48,167 nt of DNA from the NCBI GenBank assembly GCA_003554785.1, contig PWHG01000069.1:1-48167 (forward strand), written 5' to 3'. Within the stretch, counting starts at the first letter, position 1. Each line of letters opens with the position of its first letter. The stretch is from Candidatus Falkowiibacteriota bacterium (GTDB lineage: Bacteria > Patescibacteriota > Patescibacteriia > Patescibacteriales > UBA12465). Both the position numbers and the translations under genes were made by a program. The notes under the pieces were generated by a model. It saw nothing but the letters and a program-made list of their open reading frames with translations. It was not told the DNA's origin and did no database searches. Shown piece after piece: positions 20,233-29,699 of the stretch.

Positions 20233-20652
20233 ATGCTAAAACTTTCAAAAAAAGATAAATCAAAAAAAACTAAAGATGATAATATTGTTGATGTTGATGA
20301 TACTTGGATCAGCGAAGAAGAAAGCGATGAAGGCCAACTATCTGTGGATGTTTGCCAAACTGATAAAAAAATTATCATTCAATCAACAATTGCTGGCGTT
20401 AAACCAGAAAATTTAAACATCTCTTTAAACCATGACCTACTAACCATTAAAGGAAAAAGAGAGGCGGGTGATAAAATTAAAAACACTCAGTATTTATATC
20501 AAGAATGCTATTGGGGACCTTTTTCAAGATCAATTATTTTACCATCAGAGGTGGATAATAAAAAAATTGATGCTGAACTAGAAAATGGTGTATTAACTGT
20601 AACTCTACAAAAAGCTAAACCCAGCAAAGTTTCAATTAAAGTAAAAGATTGA
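20233..20652 (+). CDS. Hsp20/alpha-crystallin family small heat-shock protein
   Basis: GQLSVDVCQTDKKIIIQSTIAGVKPENLNISLNHDLLTIKGKRE ... ELENGVLTVTLQKAKP. Confidence 0.9.
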   Translation: MLKLSKKDKSKKTKDDNIVDVDDTWISEEESDEGQLSVDVCQTDKKIIIQSTIAGVKPENLNISLNHDLLTIKGKREAGDKIKNTQYLYQECYWGPFSRSIILPSEVDNKKIDAELENGVLTVTLQKAKPSKVSIKVKD

Positions 20653-20656
20653 TGTT

Positions 20657-20857
20657 ATGGACATATCTTTAAAAGTAAAAAAGCAAGAAAGTGATAAGTA
20701 TATTCTCCAAGACAGTGACCACAATTTAATTTATTGGCCAGCTGATAAATTACCCAGTGATATAAAAGTTGGCGAGACAGTAAAATTTTCAATCAACCAA
20801 GCCAGTGGTAAAGAAATATTAAACGACATTTTAAAAACTGATAAATCTAGCGATTAA
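20657..20857 (+). CDS. Small hypothetical protein
   Basis: 66-aa ORF tightly packed between hsp20 and the vanW-like gene. Confidence 0.6.
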   Translation: MDISLKVKKQESDKYILQDSDHNLIYWPADKLPSDIKVGETVKFSINQASGKEILNDILKTDKSSD

Positions 20858-20860
20858 GTT

Positions 20861-22666
20861 ATGAAAAAAAAATTTTCAAAAAATACGACCATTGCGATTG
20901 TAATGGTTTTTTTATCAATTATTATATTAACGGCAATTGTTTATATTCTTTTCTTTTTACCAATTAATAATTTTCAAAAAAACACTTATCTAGGACAAGT
21001 AGATCTTAGCTATTTAAGTATAGAAGAAGCAGAGGAAAAAATTAATAATCAGATAGATAAGTTTAAAGAACAAGGAATAATATTTAACTATAATCAAAAG
21101 GAAATAAAAATTCCCTCAAAAGTGGTTGCTTTTGATTCTGAGTTGTCATATGAAGTTTTTTCAATTAATAATCAAGCTAGTTTAGAAAATGTAATTAATA
21201 ACCAATCAAAAAATATTTTCTATAAACTATTTCCTCAATTAAAAAATCAAGAAATACAAATACATAAAGCTCAGTTTCGATTACATCAAGAGCGTTTTGT
21301 TCAAACATTAAATAAACACTTTGCTGATTTTTCAGTTGATGCTAAAAACGCTTATTTTAAATTTAATGACGAGGAAGAATTAATTATCGTTCCTGAAGTT
21401 GTGGGTATTAATTTAAAAGAAGATAAGAATTTAGATAAAGCTAAAAAACATTTAGCTAATTTAAACTTAGATAAAACTGATCTAGCAGTTGAAAATATTT
21501 ATCCACAAATTACAGCTAGTGATTTAGAAAATAAAAGAGATATTGCCTTAGAAGTTTTAGAGGAAAATAATTTTATCTTAGTTTTCAGTGAAGATGAATT
21601 TCCTATCTCCAATGAAGAACTAATTCAATGGTTAATGATAAACGGTGAAGAAGTTACTTTAAACAAAGAAAGAGTGGAAGATTATTTGCAATATAATATT
21701 GCTCCAGAAATAAATCGTTTGGCAAAAATGCCTCAATTTACCATTGAAGATGAAAAAGTTAAAGACTGGGAACCGGGCAGTAGCGGTAGAAAATTATTAC
21801 TGGAAGAAAATGCTCAGAATATTGTTGATAACTTACTACAAGAAGATGAAGCTATTAGCTTAGAGGTAGAAGAAATATTTTATGAAGAAGCAGAAGGTTT
21901 AGTAAGTGAGATAAGAGAAATTATTGGCACTGGTCATTCTAATTTCGCTGGTTCACCATACAATAGAGTTCATAATATTAAATTAGGAGCAGATACATAT
22001 GATGGAATAATCATTAATCCAGGGGAAGAATTTTCTACTCTAAAACATTTAGGTCCAGTAAATGCCAGTACTGGCTATTTACCAGAATTAATAATTAAGG
22101 AAGGAGAAACTATTCCTGAGTATGGTGGAGGTTTGTGCCAAATATCTACCACTCTTTTTAGAACCGCTTTGCAAGCTGGGCTACCAATTACTGCCAGACA
22201 AGAACATTCTTATCGAGTTAGCTATTATGAACCCGCTGGTACGGACGCTTCAATTTATAATCCTTGGCCAGACTTTAAGTTTGTAAATGATACTGACTAT
22301 CATATTTTAATTCAATCTCGAATTGAGGGCTCAGACATTTATTTTGATTTTTGGAGCACAGATGATGGTCGAATTGTAAAACTAACCGATCCAGCGATTT
22401 ACAACATTACTCCCCCACCACCAACTAAATATATTGAGAGTGAAGATTTAGAACCAGGAGAAGAAAAATGTACTGAAAGAGCTATAAATGGTGCCAGTAC
22501 ACATTTTGACTATGTAGTTACTTATCCTGATGGTGAAAGTGTTGAAGAAAGATTTAATTCACATTATGTACCTTGGCAAGAGGTTTGTTTAATTGGTGAA
22601 GAAATTGATGATGAAGATGAAGACAAAGATGAAGATAAAAACAAAGAAGAGGAAACTGAATTATAA
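20861..22666 (+). CDS. VanW-family envelope protein (YoaR-like), one TM helix
   Basis: INPGEEFSTLKHLGP ... PEYGGGLCQISTTLFRTALQAGLPITARQEHSYRVSYYEPAGTDASIY. Confidence 0.92.
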   Translation: MKKKFSKNTTIAIVMVFLSIIILTAIVYILFFLPINNFQKNTYLGQVDLSYLSIEEAEEKINNQIDKFKEQGIIFNYNQKEIKIPSKVVAFDSELSYEVFSINNQASLENVINNQSKNIFYKLFPQLKNQEIQIHKAQFRLHQERFVQTLNKHFADFSVDAKNAYFKFNDEEELIIVPEVVGINLKEDKNLDKAKKHLANLNLDKTDLAVENIYPQITASDLENKRDIALEVLEENNFILVFSEDEFPISNEELIQWLMINGEEVTLNKERVEDYLQYNIAPEINRLAKMPQFTIEDEKVKDWEPGSSGRKLLLEENAQNIVDNLLQEDEAISLEVEEIFYEEAEGLVSEIREIIGTGHSNFAGSPYNRVHNIKLGADTYDGIIINPGEEFSTLKHLGPVNASTGYLPELIIKEGETIPEYGGGLCQISTTLFRTALQAGLPITARQEHSYRVSYYEPAGTDASIYNPWPDFKFVNDTDYHILIQSRIEGSDIYFDFWSTDDGRIVKLTDPAIYNITPPPPTKYIESEDLEPGEEKCTERAINGASTHFDYVVTYPDGESVEERFNSHYVPWQEVCLIGEEIDDEDEDKDEDKNKEEETEL

Positions 22667-22678
22667 TTTTAATAAATA

Positions 22679-22806
22679 AAAAAGACCGACTGAAACGGGT
22701 AGGCAAGAAATATTCTTCTAGGCATTTTTGAGCAATAAAGCCCAAAAACCCTAACAAGAAAATCCCCATGCTTGTCGTGCCTGACCCGTTACAATCGGCC
22801 TTTTTA
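22679..22806. ncRNA. Long imperfect hairpin (about 125 nt) with T-tracts on both strands; ncRNA or composite bidirectional terminator
   Basis: Outer arms AAAGaCCGAcTGaAACGGGTaGGCAaG and CTTGtcgTGCCtgACCCGTTaCAaTCGGcCTTTTT, inner TTTTTG/CAAAAA hairpin; lies between convergent genes. Confidence 0.5.
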
Positions 22807-22896
22807 AAAAAAACAAAATTATTTTTCTTTTCAAAATCAGATATTAAATAGTATCACACAAATAAAACTTTGTCAATAGAGTTATCCACATTTTAT

Positions 22897-23754
22897 TCAG
22901 TTCTCAGTTTCTACTGAAATTTCTTTATTATTAGACAAAATTTTAATATCTCCAACAATATCAGTGCGAAAGACTTCTGCCCCTATTTTTGAAATATTAT
23001 TTAAAGTTTTTTCTCCTGGATGTCCATGTCTATTATCTTCACCAACAGAAACAATAAATAAATCTGGATTTACAGCATTTAAAAATTCAATATTATTACT
23101 TGTATCTGAACCATGATGACCGGCTTGAAAAATTTGTGATGATAAAAAGCTTTTTGGAGCTTTTTTTATTAAACTTTCTTCCCCTTCTTCTTCTAAATCA
23201 CCAGTAAACAAAGCTTCAATTCCATAACAATCAATTTTAAGTGAAAATGATAAATTATTTTCTGAAACGTTTTCTTTATTTGATGTAAAAAGTAAAGGGG
23301 ACGCTAAAACATCAAAATAACAATCTTCTTCTAAATAATATCTATTCAGATTACTGCTTTGAGGCATAATTTGAGTATTTTTTTCTTCTAAGTCATTTGA
23401 CCAATTTATTAGTAAATCATTATCAGTCCAAGTGGCTAAAATAGCATTTTCAAAATGATAATAATCACTTAATGCTAGAAGTCCTATATAATGATCACTA
23501 TGAGCATGAGATAATACCAAGTAATCTATAGTTTTTTTTCTTTTTTTAAAAACCCTTCCTATTTTATTCGTAATTATTTTATTAGGACCTCCATCAATTA
23601 ATAAAGTTTTTCCTTTTGGAGAAACTAATAAAGCAGCATCTCCTTGGCCGACTGAAAAAATTATTAATTTTGCTTGATCACTTTTAAAATTAATCTTTTC
23701 AATAAAAAATAAAAAGCAATAAACAATAAGAATTAAACAAAAATATTTTTTCAT
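22897..23754 (-). CDS. Standalone ComEC-like metallo-beta-lactamase-fold hydrolase
   Basis: FSVGQGDAALLVSPKGKTLLIDGGPN, LSHAHSDHYIGL, FQAGHHGSDTSNN. Confidence 0.9.
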   Translation of the reverse strand: MKKYFCLILIVYCFLFFIEKINFKSDQAKLIIFSVGQGDAALLVSPKGKTLLIDGGPNKIITNKIGRVFKKRKKTIDYLVLSHAHSDHYIGLLALSDYYHFENAILATWTDNDLLINWSNDLEEKNTQIMPQSSNLNRYYLEEDCYFDVLASPLLFTSNKENVSENNLSFSLKIDCYGIEALFTGDLEEEGEESLIKKAPKSFLSSQIFQAGHHGSDTSNNIEFLNAVNPDLFIVSVGEDNRHGHPGEKTLNNISKIGAEVFRTDIVGDIKILSNNKEISVETEN

Positions 23755-23863
23755 ATTTATATTATAAAAAAATAACTATGAAAAAATTATTAATAAAATA
23801 TAAAAAACAAAAACCACTCGTTAAATACGAAATAGTTTTTGTCTTCTAAAAAATAAATTTAAT

Positions 23864-24076
23864 TTATTTCTTCTTAACCGCTTTTTTCACCGGTTTTTTC
23901 TTAGCTACAGCTTTAACCGCTTTTTTCACCGGTTTTTTCTTGGCTACAGTTTTAACCGCCTTTTTTGCAGTTGTTTTAGCTTTTTTCACCGGTTTTTTCT
24001 TGGCTACAGTTTTAACCGCCTTTTGTGTGGTTGTTTTAGCTTTTTTAACAGGCTTTTTTTTGTTTACGTTTACCAT
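23864..24076 (-). CDS. Lys/Ala/Pro-rich histone H1-like (KKPVKKA repeat) protein
   Basis: MVNVNKKKPVKKAKTTTQKAVKTVAKKKPVKKAKTTAKKAVKTVAKKKPVKKAVKAVAKKKPVKKAVKKK. Confidence 0.8.
   Translation of the reverse strand: MVNVNKKKPVKKAKTTTQKAVKTVAKKKPVKKAKTTAKKAVKTVAKKKPVKKAVKAVAKKKPVKKAVKKK
23875..24056. repeat. Coding minisatellite within the H1-like gene
   Basis: Near-identical units containing ttttttcaccggttttttcttggctacagttttaaccgcc, 3-4 copies. Confidence 0.8.
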
Positions 24077-24109
24077 ATTATCACCCCCCCTTCTTTTTAT
24101 TTTAATTAA

Positions 24110-25492
24110 TTATATTTTCTCGATAAAAAAATTATTTAATTTATCAATATTTATTCTTTCTTGCTTCATGCTATCACGATTCCGAATAGTCACTGTGTCG
24201 TCTTTTAAGCTATCAAAATCAACAGTTAAACAAAATGGGGTACCAATTTCATCTTGTCTGCGATATCTTTTACCAATATTTCCATGGTCATCAAATTCAC
24301 AGCGCCAATTATATTTTAATTTATCAAAAATTTCTTTAGCTTTCTTAACTAACTCCAGCTTGTTTTTAAGCAATGGAAAGACTGCAATTTTAATTGGAGC
24401 AATTTTATTGTTTAGTTTTAAAACTATACGATCATTTTCTTTCTCTTCACTATAAGCATCACACAAAACTGCCAAAAGAGTTCTGCCAACACCAGCTGAT
24501 GATTCAACTACATGGGGAATAAATTTCTTATTGCTTTTAGGGTCAGTATAGCTCAAATCTTTACCTGAATATTTACTGTGTTGAGTTAAATCATAATTAC
24601 CTCGTGCGTGAATACCTTCAAGCTCTTTAAAACCAAAAGGGTAATTATATTCAATGTCATAGGCTTCTTTACAATAAAAATTTAAATTTTCATGCTTGTG
24701 CCATCTTAAATTTTCCTCTTTAATGCCTAAATTTAAATAGAAATCATAGCGCCATTTCTTTAAATCTTCATAATGTTTTTTATAGCTATCTGGGTCTATA
24801 AAATACTGCATTTCCATTTGTTCAAATTCTCTAGTTCGGAAAATAAATTGTCGAGCAGTTATTTCATTTCTAAAAGCTTTACCAATTTGAGCCACACCAA
24901 AGGGAATTTTTACTCGACTGGAGTCTAGTATGTTTTTATAATTTACATATATCCCCTGACAAGTTTCTCCTCGCAGATAACTAGGGTCTTTTTCCCAGTC
25001 ACCAGTGAAGTTACCTAGATTTGATTTTACCAGTAAATTAAATTTTTTAGCTTTAGTAAAATCTTTTGCTCCACAGTTTGGACATTTAATTTTTTGGCTA
25101 TTTTTTGCAAAAAGTTTATTGATTTCATCTTCACTCATTTTTTCATCAGCAAATACTCCAAAATCTTCTAAAAGATTATCCAGTCTTAAGCGAGAGTGGC
25201 ATTTTTTGCACTCGGTTAAGGGGTCAGATAAATTTTTTATATGCCCTGATGCCTCCCAGGTTTTGGGGTTCATAAAAATAGCAGCATCAAGACCAACTAT
25301 ATCATCTCTTAATTGAACAACTTCCCTCCACCAATAATTTTTAATATTATTGCTTAACTCTACTCCATAAGGCCCTAAATCATAAACAGCGGAAAAACCT
25401 TCATAAATTTCAGAAGAAGGAAAAACAAAACCCCGTCTTTTACAAAGAGAGATAATTTTATCTAATAATTTTTTATCATTCTTTTCTGACAT
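24110..25492 (-). CDS. glyS: Glycyl-tRNA synthetase, single-chain homodimeric type
   Basis: KRRGFVFPSSEIYEGFSAVYDLGPYGVELSNNIKNYWW; GIHARGNYDLTQH; HVVESSAGVGRTLLA. Confidence 0.95.
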   Translation of the reverse strand: MSEKNDKKLLDKIISLCKRRGFVFPSSEIYEGFSAVYDLGPYGVELSNNIKNYWWREVVQLRDDIVGLDAAIFMNPKTWEASGHIKNLSDPLTECKKCHSRLRLDNLLEDFGVFADEKMSEDEINKLFAKNSQKIKCPNCGAKDFTKAKKFNLLVKSNLGNFTGDWEKDPSYLRGETCQGIYVNYKNILDSSRVKIPFGVAQIGKAFRNEITARQFIFRTREFEQMEMQYFIDPDSYKKHYEDLKKWRYDFYLNLGIKEENLRWHKHENLNFYCKEAYDIEYNYPFGFKELEGIHARGNYDLTQHSKYSGKDLSYTDPKSNKKFIPHVVESSAGVGRTLLAVLCDAYSEEKENDRIVLKLNNKIAPIKIAVFPLLKNKLELVKKAKEIFDKLKYNWRCEFDDHGNIGKRYRRQDEIGTPFCLTVDFDSLKDDTVTIRNRDSMKQERINIDKLNNFFIEKI

Positions 25493-25497
25493 ATATT

Positions 25498-27243
25498 TTA
25501 CATTTTATTTAAATATTTTATTCCTAACACTTTAAATCCATTTTCTAGAACTTGTTTGGTAGATAAAATAAGGGCAATTCTGGCTTGTTTTGTTTTGGTT
25601 TCTGCTTTTAATATATTAACAGATTGATAGTAATCATTAAATAGACTGCAAAGATCAAATAAATAGCGAGCAATAATTGCAGGATTAAATTCACTGGCAG
25701 ATTGCTTTATTTTTTCAGGATATTGAGAAAGTAATAATATTAATTTCATTTCCTGATCTAATTTTAAATATTTAGAATCAAATTTAAAAAATAAACGTGT
25801 ATAAATATTTAAACCTTTTTTAATTAAACTACTAATCCTAGCTCCAGTGTATTGCAGATAAACTGCAGTGTAACCATCAAATCGCAGTGAAGATTCAACA
25901 TCAAAAACAATTATTTTGTCTCGAGCAACCTTTATCATTTCAAACTTTAAGGTGCTAATTGTAATATCTCTAGCTATTTTTTCAATTTTTTTATCTGACC
26001 ATCCTTTTCTTCTTTTTTTTGTTTCATCTTTAGCTTTTTGATAGACACTTTCATATGCTTTTCTGTAAGATACAGTATTGCCAGATCGAGAAGACATCAT
26101 TCCACTTTTTAATTTTACAAAATCATAAGAAAGATGTGTTAATTTCTGCTTGTAACCTACTTTTTCTAAAATTTTGAAAAGCTGTTTGAAGTGAAGACTT
26201 TGTCTAACATCAATAACATAAATTGATTCTTCTAAATTGTAGAGCTCAAACTTAGTCATTGCTAGCGCTAAATCAGCTACTGGATAAAGGGCAGTTCTGT
26301 CAGAACGCAAAACTGGCATTACTTCTAAACCATCTTCTCTTAGATCTGCAATTACCGCCTTATCACTTACTTTTAAAATATTTTTAGCTAGTAAATCATT
26401 GACAATCTCTAGACCCCTTTTTAACATTTGGCTTTCATAAAATATTTTATCTAACTTAATATTTAATTGACTATAAACTTTACTGAAATAATCAATACTC
26501 CACTTTCTGGTTTCCAACCATAATTTATAATCCTCACCCTTTTTTTCTTCTATTGCTTTTTTAATTTTTAAAACTTCTTGTTTATTTTTTTCATCTTTTT
26601 CAATTTCTTCCACGGCTTTTTGATAATATTTACCAAGTTTCTCCCCTTTGTTTTTTTGATTTTTTTCTATATTGCCTTTTTGTTTTAAATACCAAATAAT
26701 TTTTGCAACATTTATACCTATATCATTAATATAGGAGACTGCGACAGTTTTTTTCCCAGCAGAATTTAATAATTTAAAAATTGAGTCTCCATAACTTAAA
26801 TTTCTTAAATGGCCAACATGTAAATCTTTGTGAGTATTTTGATTAGCATGTTCTACCATTTTTAAGCGACCACTGACTGGATATTTACCATAAATAGATT
26901 TTAAAGATATTATATTATTCAATACATTTTCGCTATATTTATTTTTTTTAAAAAATATATTTAAATAAGGACCAACTGCCTTTGCTTCCTCAATTAAATT
27001 AGAATAATTTTTATCTTCATTTAAAAGTTTAGCTTTTTCCTGGGCCAGAACCTGCGGGCTTACTTTTTTTTGTTTAGCCAAATTAAATAAGGGCAAGCTT
27101 AGATGCCCTAGTTTTATATCTGGTGTTTGTGTAAACTCACTACTTGAGACTTGTAAAATATGAGCTAAATCTCTCTTTAATTTATCTATATAAAACATAA
27201 TATTATTTAATTTTAACAAACTGTCTTTTGCCTCTTTGTACAA
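25498..27243 (-). CDS. argS: Arginyl-tRNA synthetase (start may be internal Met near 27198)
   Basis: VEHANQNTHKDLHVGHLRNLSYGDSI; DALR-type anticodon-binding C-terminus. Confidence 0.92.
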   Translation of the reverse strand: MYKEAKDSLLKLNNIMFYIDKLKRDLAHILQVSSSEFTQTPDIKLGHLSLPLFNLAKQKKVSPQVLAQEKAKLLNEDKNYSNLIEEAKAVGPYLNIFFKKNKYSENVLNNIISLKSIYGKYPVSGRLKMVEHANQNTHKDLHVGHLRNLSYGDSIFKLLNSAGKKTVAVSYINDIGINVAKIIWYLKQKGNIEKNQKNKGEKLGKYYQKAVEEIEKDEKNKQEVLKIKKAIEEKKGEDYKLWLETRKWSIDYFSKVYSQLNIKLDKIFYESQMLKRGLEIVNDLLAKNILKVSDKAVIADLREDGLEVMPVLRSDRTALYPVADLALAMTKFELYNLEESIYVIDVRQSLHFKQLFKILEKVGYKQKLTHLSYDFVKLKSGMMSSRSGNTVSYRKAYESVYQKAKDETKKRRKGWSDKKIEKIARDITISTLKFEMIKVARDKIIVFDVESSLRFDGYTAVYLQYTGARISSLIKKGLNIYTRLFFKFDSKYLKLDQEMKLILLLSQYPEKIKQSASEFNPAIIARYLFDLCSLFNDYYQSVNILKAETKTKQARIALILSTKQVLENGFKVLGIKYLNKM

Positions 27244-28579
27244 TTAAATTAGCTTTTACACTTATTTCACTTTTAGGGTCACTACATACCTCTGTAGAGT
27301 TATCATTAATTATTTTAATTGCCCCTTGAGTAATTAATCGTCTAGCTTCACTTTTGCTTTTTGCAAGAGAGGTTTTTATTAACAACTCATCAAGCTGAAT
27401 TTTTTCTTTTTCTAAACTTAATTCTTCTATATCATCTGGCAAGACTTTTTTTTGAACAGTGCTAACAAATGATTCTTGTGCTTTTTTAGCTTCTTTTTCG
27501 CCTCTGATAGTTTTGGTAATTTCAAATGCTAATTTCATTTTTAAATCACGGGGATTTATTTTTTTATTACTTAAAGACCTCTCCATTTCTTTTGTTTCTT
27601 CTAAACTAAAAAAAGTGCACAACTCAAAACTTTTTATTATCAAATCATCTGGCCATGACATTATTTTTCCATACATATCTTTAGCGTCATTGTCTAAAAA
27701 CACGGCATTACCTTCACTTTTTCCCATTTTTACTCCCTTATCATCAGCTAATAACTTCAAAGTTACAACAAATTTTTCCTTTCCGGTTTTTGCCTTCATT
27801 AAATCTCGACCACACATCATATTAAACATTTGATCGTTGCCACCAACTTCTAAGTCAACATTCATATACAAACTATCATAGGCTTGAGCTAGGGGGTATA
27901 AAAATTCATGTAAATAAATTGGTTTATCTTTTTCTTCTGGACTTGAAATATTGTAGTCATAACTAGCCTCCAACACTTCTTTTTCAGTGCCATGATTATC
28001 ATCTTTTTTGTTTTCAGATGCTGACTGGGATCGCTTTGTTTCGCTTGTTGGATAGCAAATAAAAGGATAATTAGTTACACTATTTCTTATCCTGGCTTGA
28101 AACATGTCCCTTTGAATTATTTGTTGGTACGTAAAGTTACTGGCTATATCAATTAAATCAGCAAAAGTTAACTTATCACTCCAATCACTATTATATAATA
28201 CTTTAACTGGATTATCTCCTGTAAAATTCAGAAAAGAAGAAGCTTGTTTCTTATAATTTTTAGCATTTTCTAACACCTCTTCTCTAGTTAATTGTTTACG
28301 AGCAGATTTTTTATCACTAGGATCACCAATCATGCCGGTAAAACTACCGATTAAAAAAATAACTTCATGACCCAATTTTTGAAATTGTGATAATTTATTT
28401 AAGATTATAGCATGGCCAATATGTAGCGAGGGAGCACTAGGATCAAAACCACAATAAAGTTTCAGTTTTTTGCCAGACTTTAATTCATCTATTAATATTT
28501 TTTTACTGGGATAAATTTTCTCCACTCCTTTAGAGACCAATTCTTCTATTAATTTTTTGTCAGTATTAACTGCTTTCAT
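27203..28579 (-). CDS. tyrS: Tyrosyl-tRNA synthetase with about 50-aa internal insertion
   Basis: YCGFDPSAPSLHIGHAI, GGNDQMFNMMCGRDL, KMGKSEGN, S4-like C-terminus. Confidence 0.95.
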   Translation of the reverse strand: MKAVNTDKKLIEELVSKGVEKIYPSKKILIDELKSGKKLKLYCGFDPSAPSLHIGHAIILNKLSQFQKLGHEVIFLIGSFTGMIGDPSDKKSARKQLTREEVLENAKNYKKQASSFLNFTGDNPVKVLYNSDWSDKLTFADLIDIASNFTYQQIIQRDMFQARIRNSVTNYPFICYPTSETKRSQSASENKKDDNHGTEKEVLEASYDYNISSPEEKDKPIYLHEFLYPLAQAYDSLYMNVDLEVGGNDQMFNMMCGRDLMKAKTGKEKFVVTLKLLADDKGVKMGKSEGNAVFLDNDAKDMYGKIMSWPDDLIIKSFELCTFFSLEETKEMERSLSNKKINPRDLKMKLAFEITKTIRGEKEAKKAQESFVSTVQKKVLPDDIEELSLEKEKIQLDELLIKTSLAKSKSEARRLITQGAIKIINDNSTEVCSDPKSEISVKANLIVQRGKRQFVKIK

Positions 28580-28670
28580 AAATTTGTTAATATTTTTATA
28601 ATTATGCTATAATAATAACAAACTTAAGTTATTTTTTCAATTATATTTAATTTAAATTAATAATAAAAAT

Positions 28671-29639
28671 ATGTTTTCATATCGTTTTTTTCTAAAACAA
28701 GCTTGGGATATAACTAAGCATTATAAACACCTTTGGTTTTTTGGACTTTTTGCCTCTCTTCTTTATGCTAGTGGTGAATATCAGATTATAAGTTCATTTT
28801 TAAGTCAAAATGACAGTGGTACTTTCTTAGGCACTTGGATGATTATTATTGGTAGTTTGTTTACTGCTTCTTTTTGGACTGGACTTTTTGAGCTAGCCTC
28901 ACAAAACCCCACACTTTTATGGACCTTTATTTCCCTGTTTATTTTAGCAGTCGCCTTATTTATTATTTTTCTCTATATTTCTATAACATCACAAGCAGCT
29001 TTAGTTAACCAATCAGCTAAAATAATAGAAAGTAAAAAGAAATTAACTAATCTCAATATTAGTGATGGTTTAAAAAATAGTCGAAAATGGTTTTGGACAG
29101 TGCTGTGGCTTAACCTGGGAACTAAACTAGCTATTACTATATGCTTTTTAATTTTAAGCATTCCCCTTTATTTCACTATAATAAATCAAGCTTGGTTTAG
29201 CGGAATCGTTTATGCTTTGCTTTTTATAGTATTTTTACCGATTGTGCTTTTTATTTCCTTTACTATGAAATATGCTATTGCTAGTTCAATTATTGAAGGG
29301 AAAAAATTTCTTGAGGCTGTAAATCGAGGAACCCAAATGTTTATAAACAACTGGTTAGTTAGTTTTGAGATGGCCTTTATTTTATTTCTTATAAATTTTA
29401 TAGTCGGTTTATTCAGCCTCCTTTTTGTTACTTTATTTTTTGTTTCCTTGTATGTAATTGGTATGTTAGTCACTTCAGTTTCTTTGGTTGTCTTTAGTTT
29501 ACTACTAACAATCGCTACCATGGCTTTAGTGGCCGCTCTTTTGGGAGTATTTCAAACAGCTGCTTGGACAGGATTATTTTTAAAAATTAAAAAAGAAAAA
29601 GGTCGTAGTAAATTAGAAAGATTTTTTCTAGGAAAATAA
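28671..29639 (+). CDS. Multi-pass membrane protein, function unknown
   Basis: 322 aa with about six hydrophobic segments. Confidence 0.8.
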   Translation: MFSYRFFLKQAWDITKHYKHLWFFGLFASLLYASGEYQIISSFLSQNDSGTFLGTWMIIIGSLFTASFWTGLFELASQNPTLLWTFISLFILAVALFIIFLYISITSQAALVNQSAKIIESKKKLTNLNISDGLKNSRKWFWTVLWLNLGTKLAITICFLILSIPLYFTIINQAWFSGIVYALLFIVFLPIVLFISFTMKYAIASSIIEGKKFLEAVNRGTQMFINNWLVSFEMAFILFLINFIVGLFSLLFVTLFFVSLYVIGMLVTSVSLVVFSLLLTIATMALVAALLGVFQTAAWTGLFLKIKKEKGRSKLERFFLGK

Positions 29640-29653
29640 AAAAGAAAATCTTT

Positions 29654-29691
29654 GAGGTAAAGTTAATTTATTTTTCTTTACCTCTTATTTT
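29654..29691 (+). terminator. Rho-independent terminator upstream of the pilB-like gene
   Basis: GAGGTAAAG-(13 nt)-CTTTACCTC then TTATTTT. Confidence 0.7.
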
Positions 29692-29699
29692 AAAATATT

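Noticed and set aside
20145-20378. 77-aa minus-strand ORF
   Set aside because: Antisense to tRNA-Val and hsp20.
22679-22806. SRP RNA, 6S RNA or tmRNA identity for the long hairpin
   Set aside because: TCAGG..AGCA on the minus strand hinted at SRP, but the GGAA-capped core is absent; no 6S or tmRNA hallmarks seen.
23875-24056. CRISPR-like array
   Set aside because: Repeats are contiguous coding minisatellite units without unique spacers; no cas genes in the window.
23940-24455. 171-aa plus-strand ORF
   Set aside because: Mirror translation of the KKPVKKA gene and glyS C-terminus.
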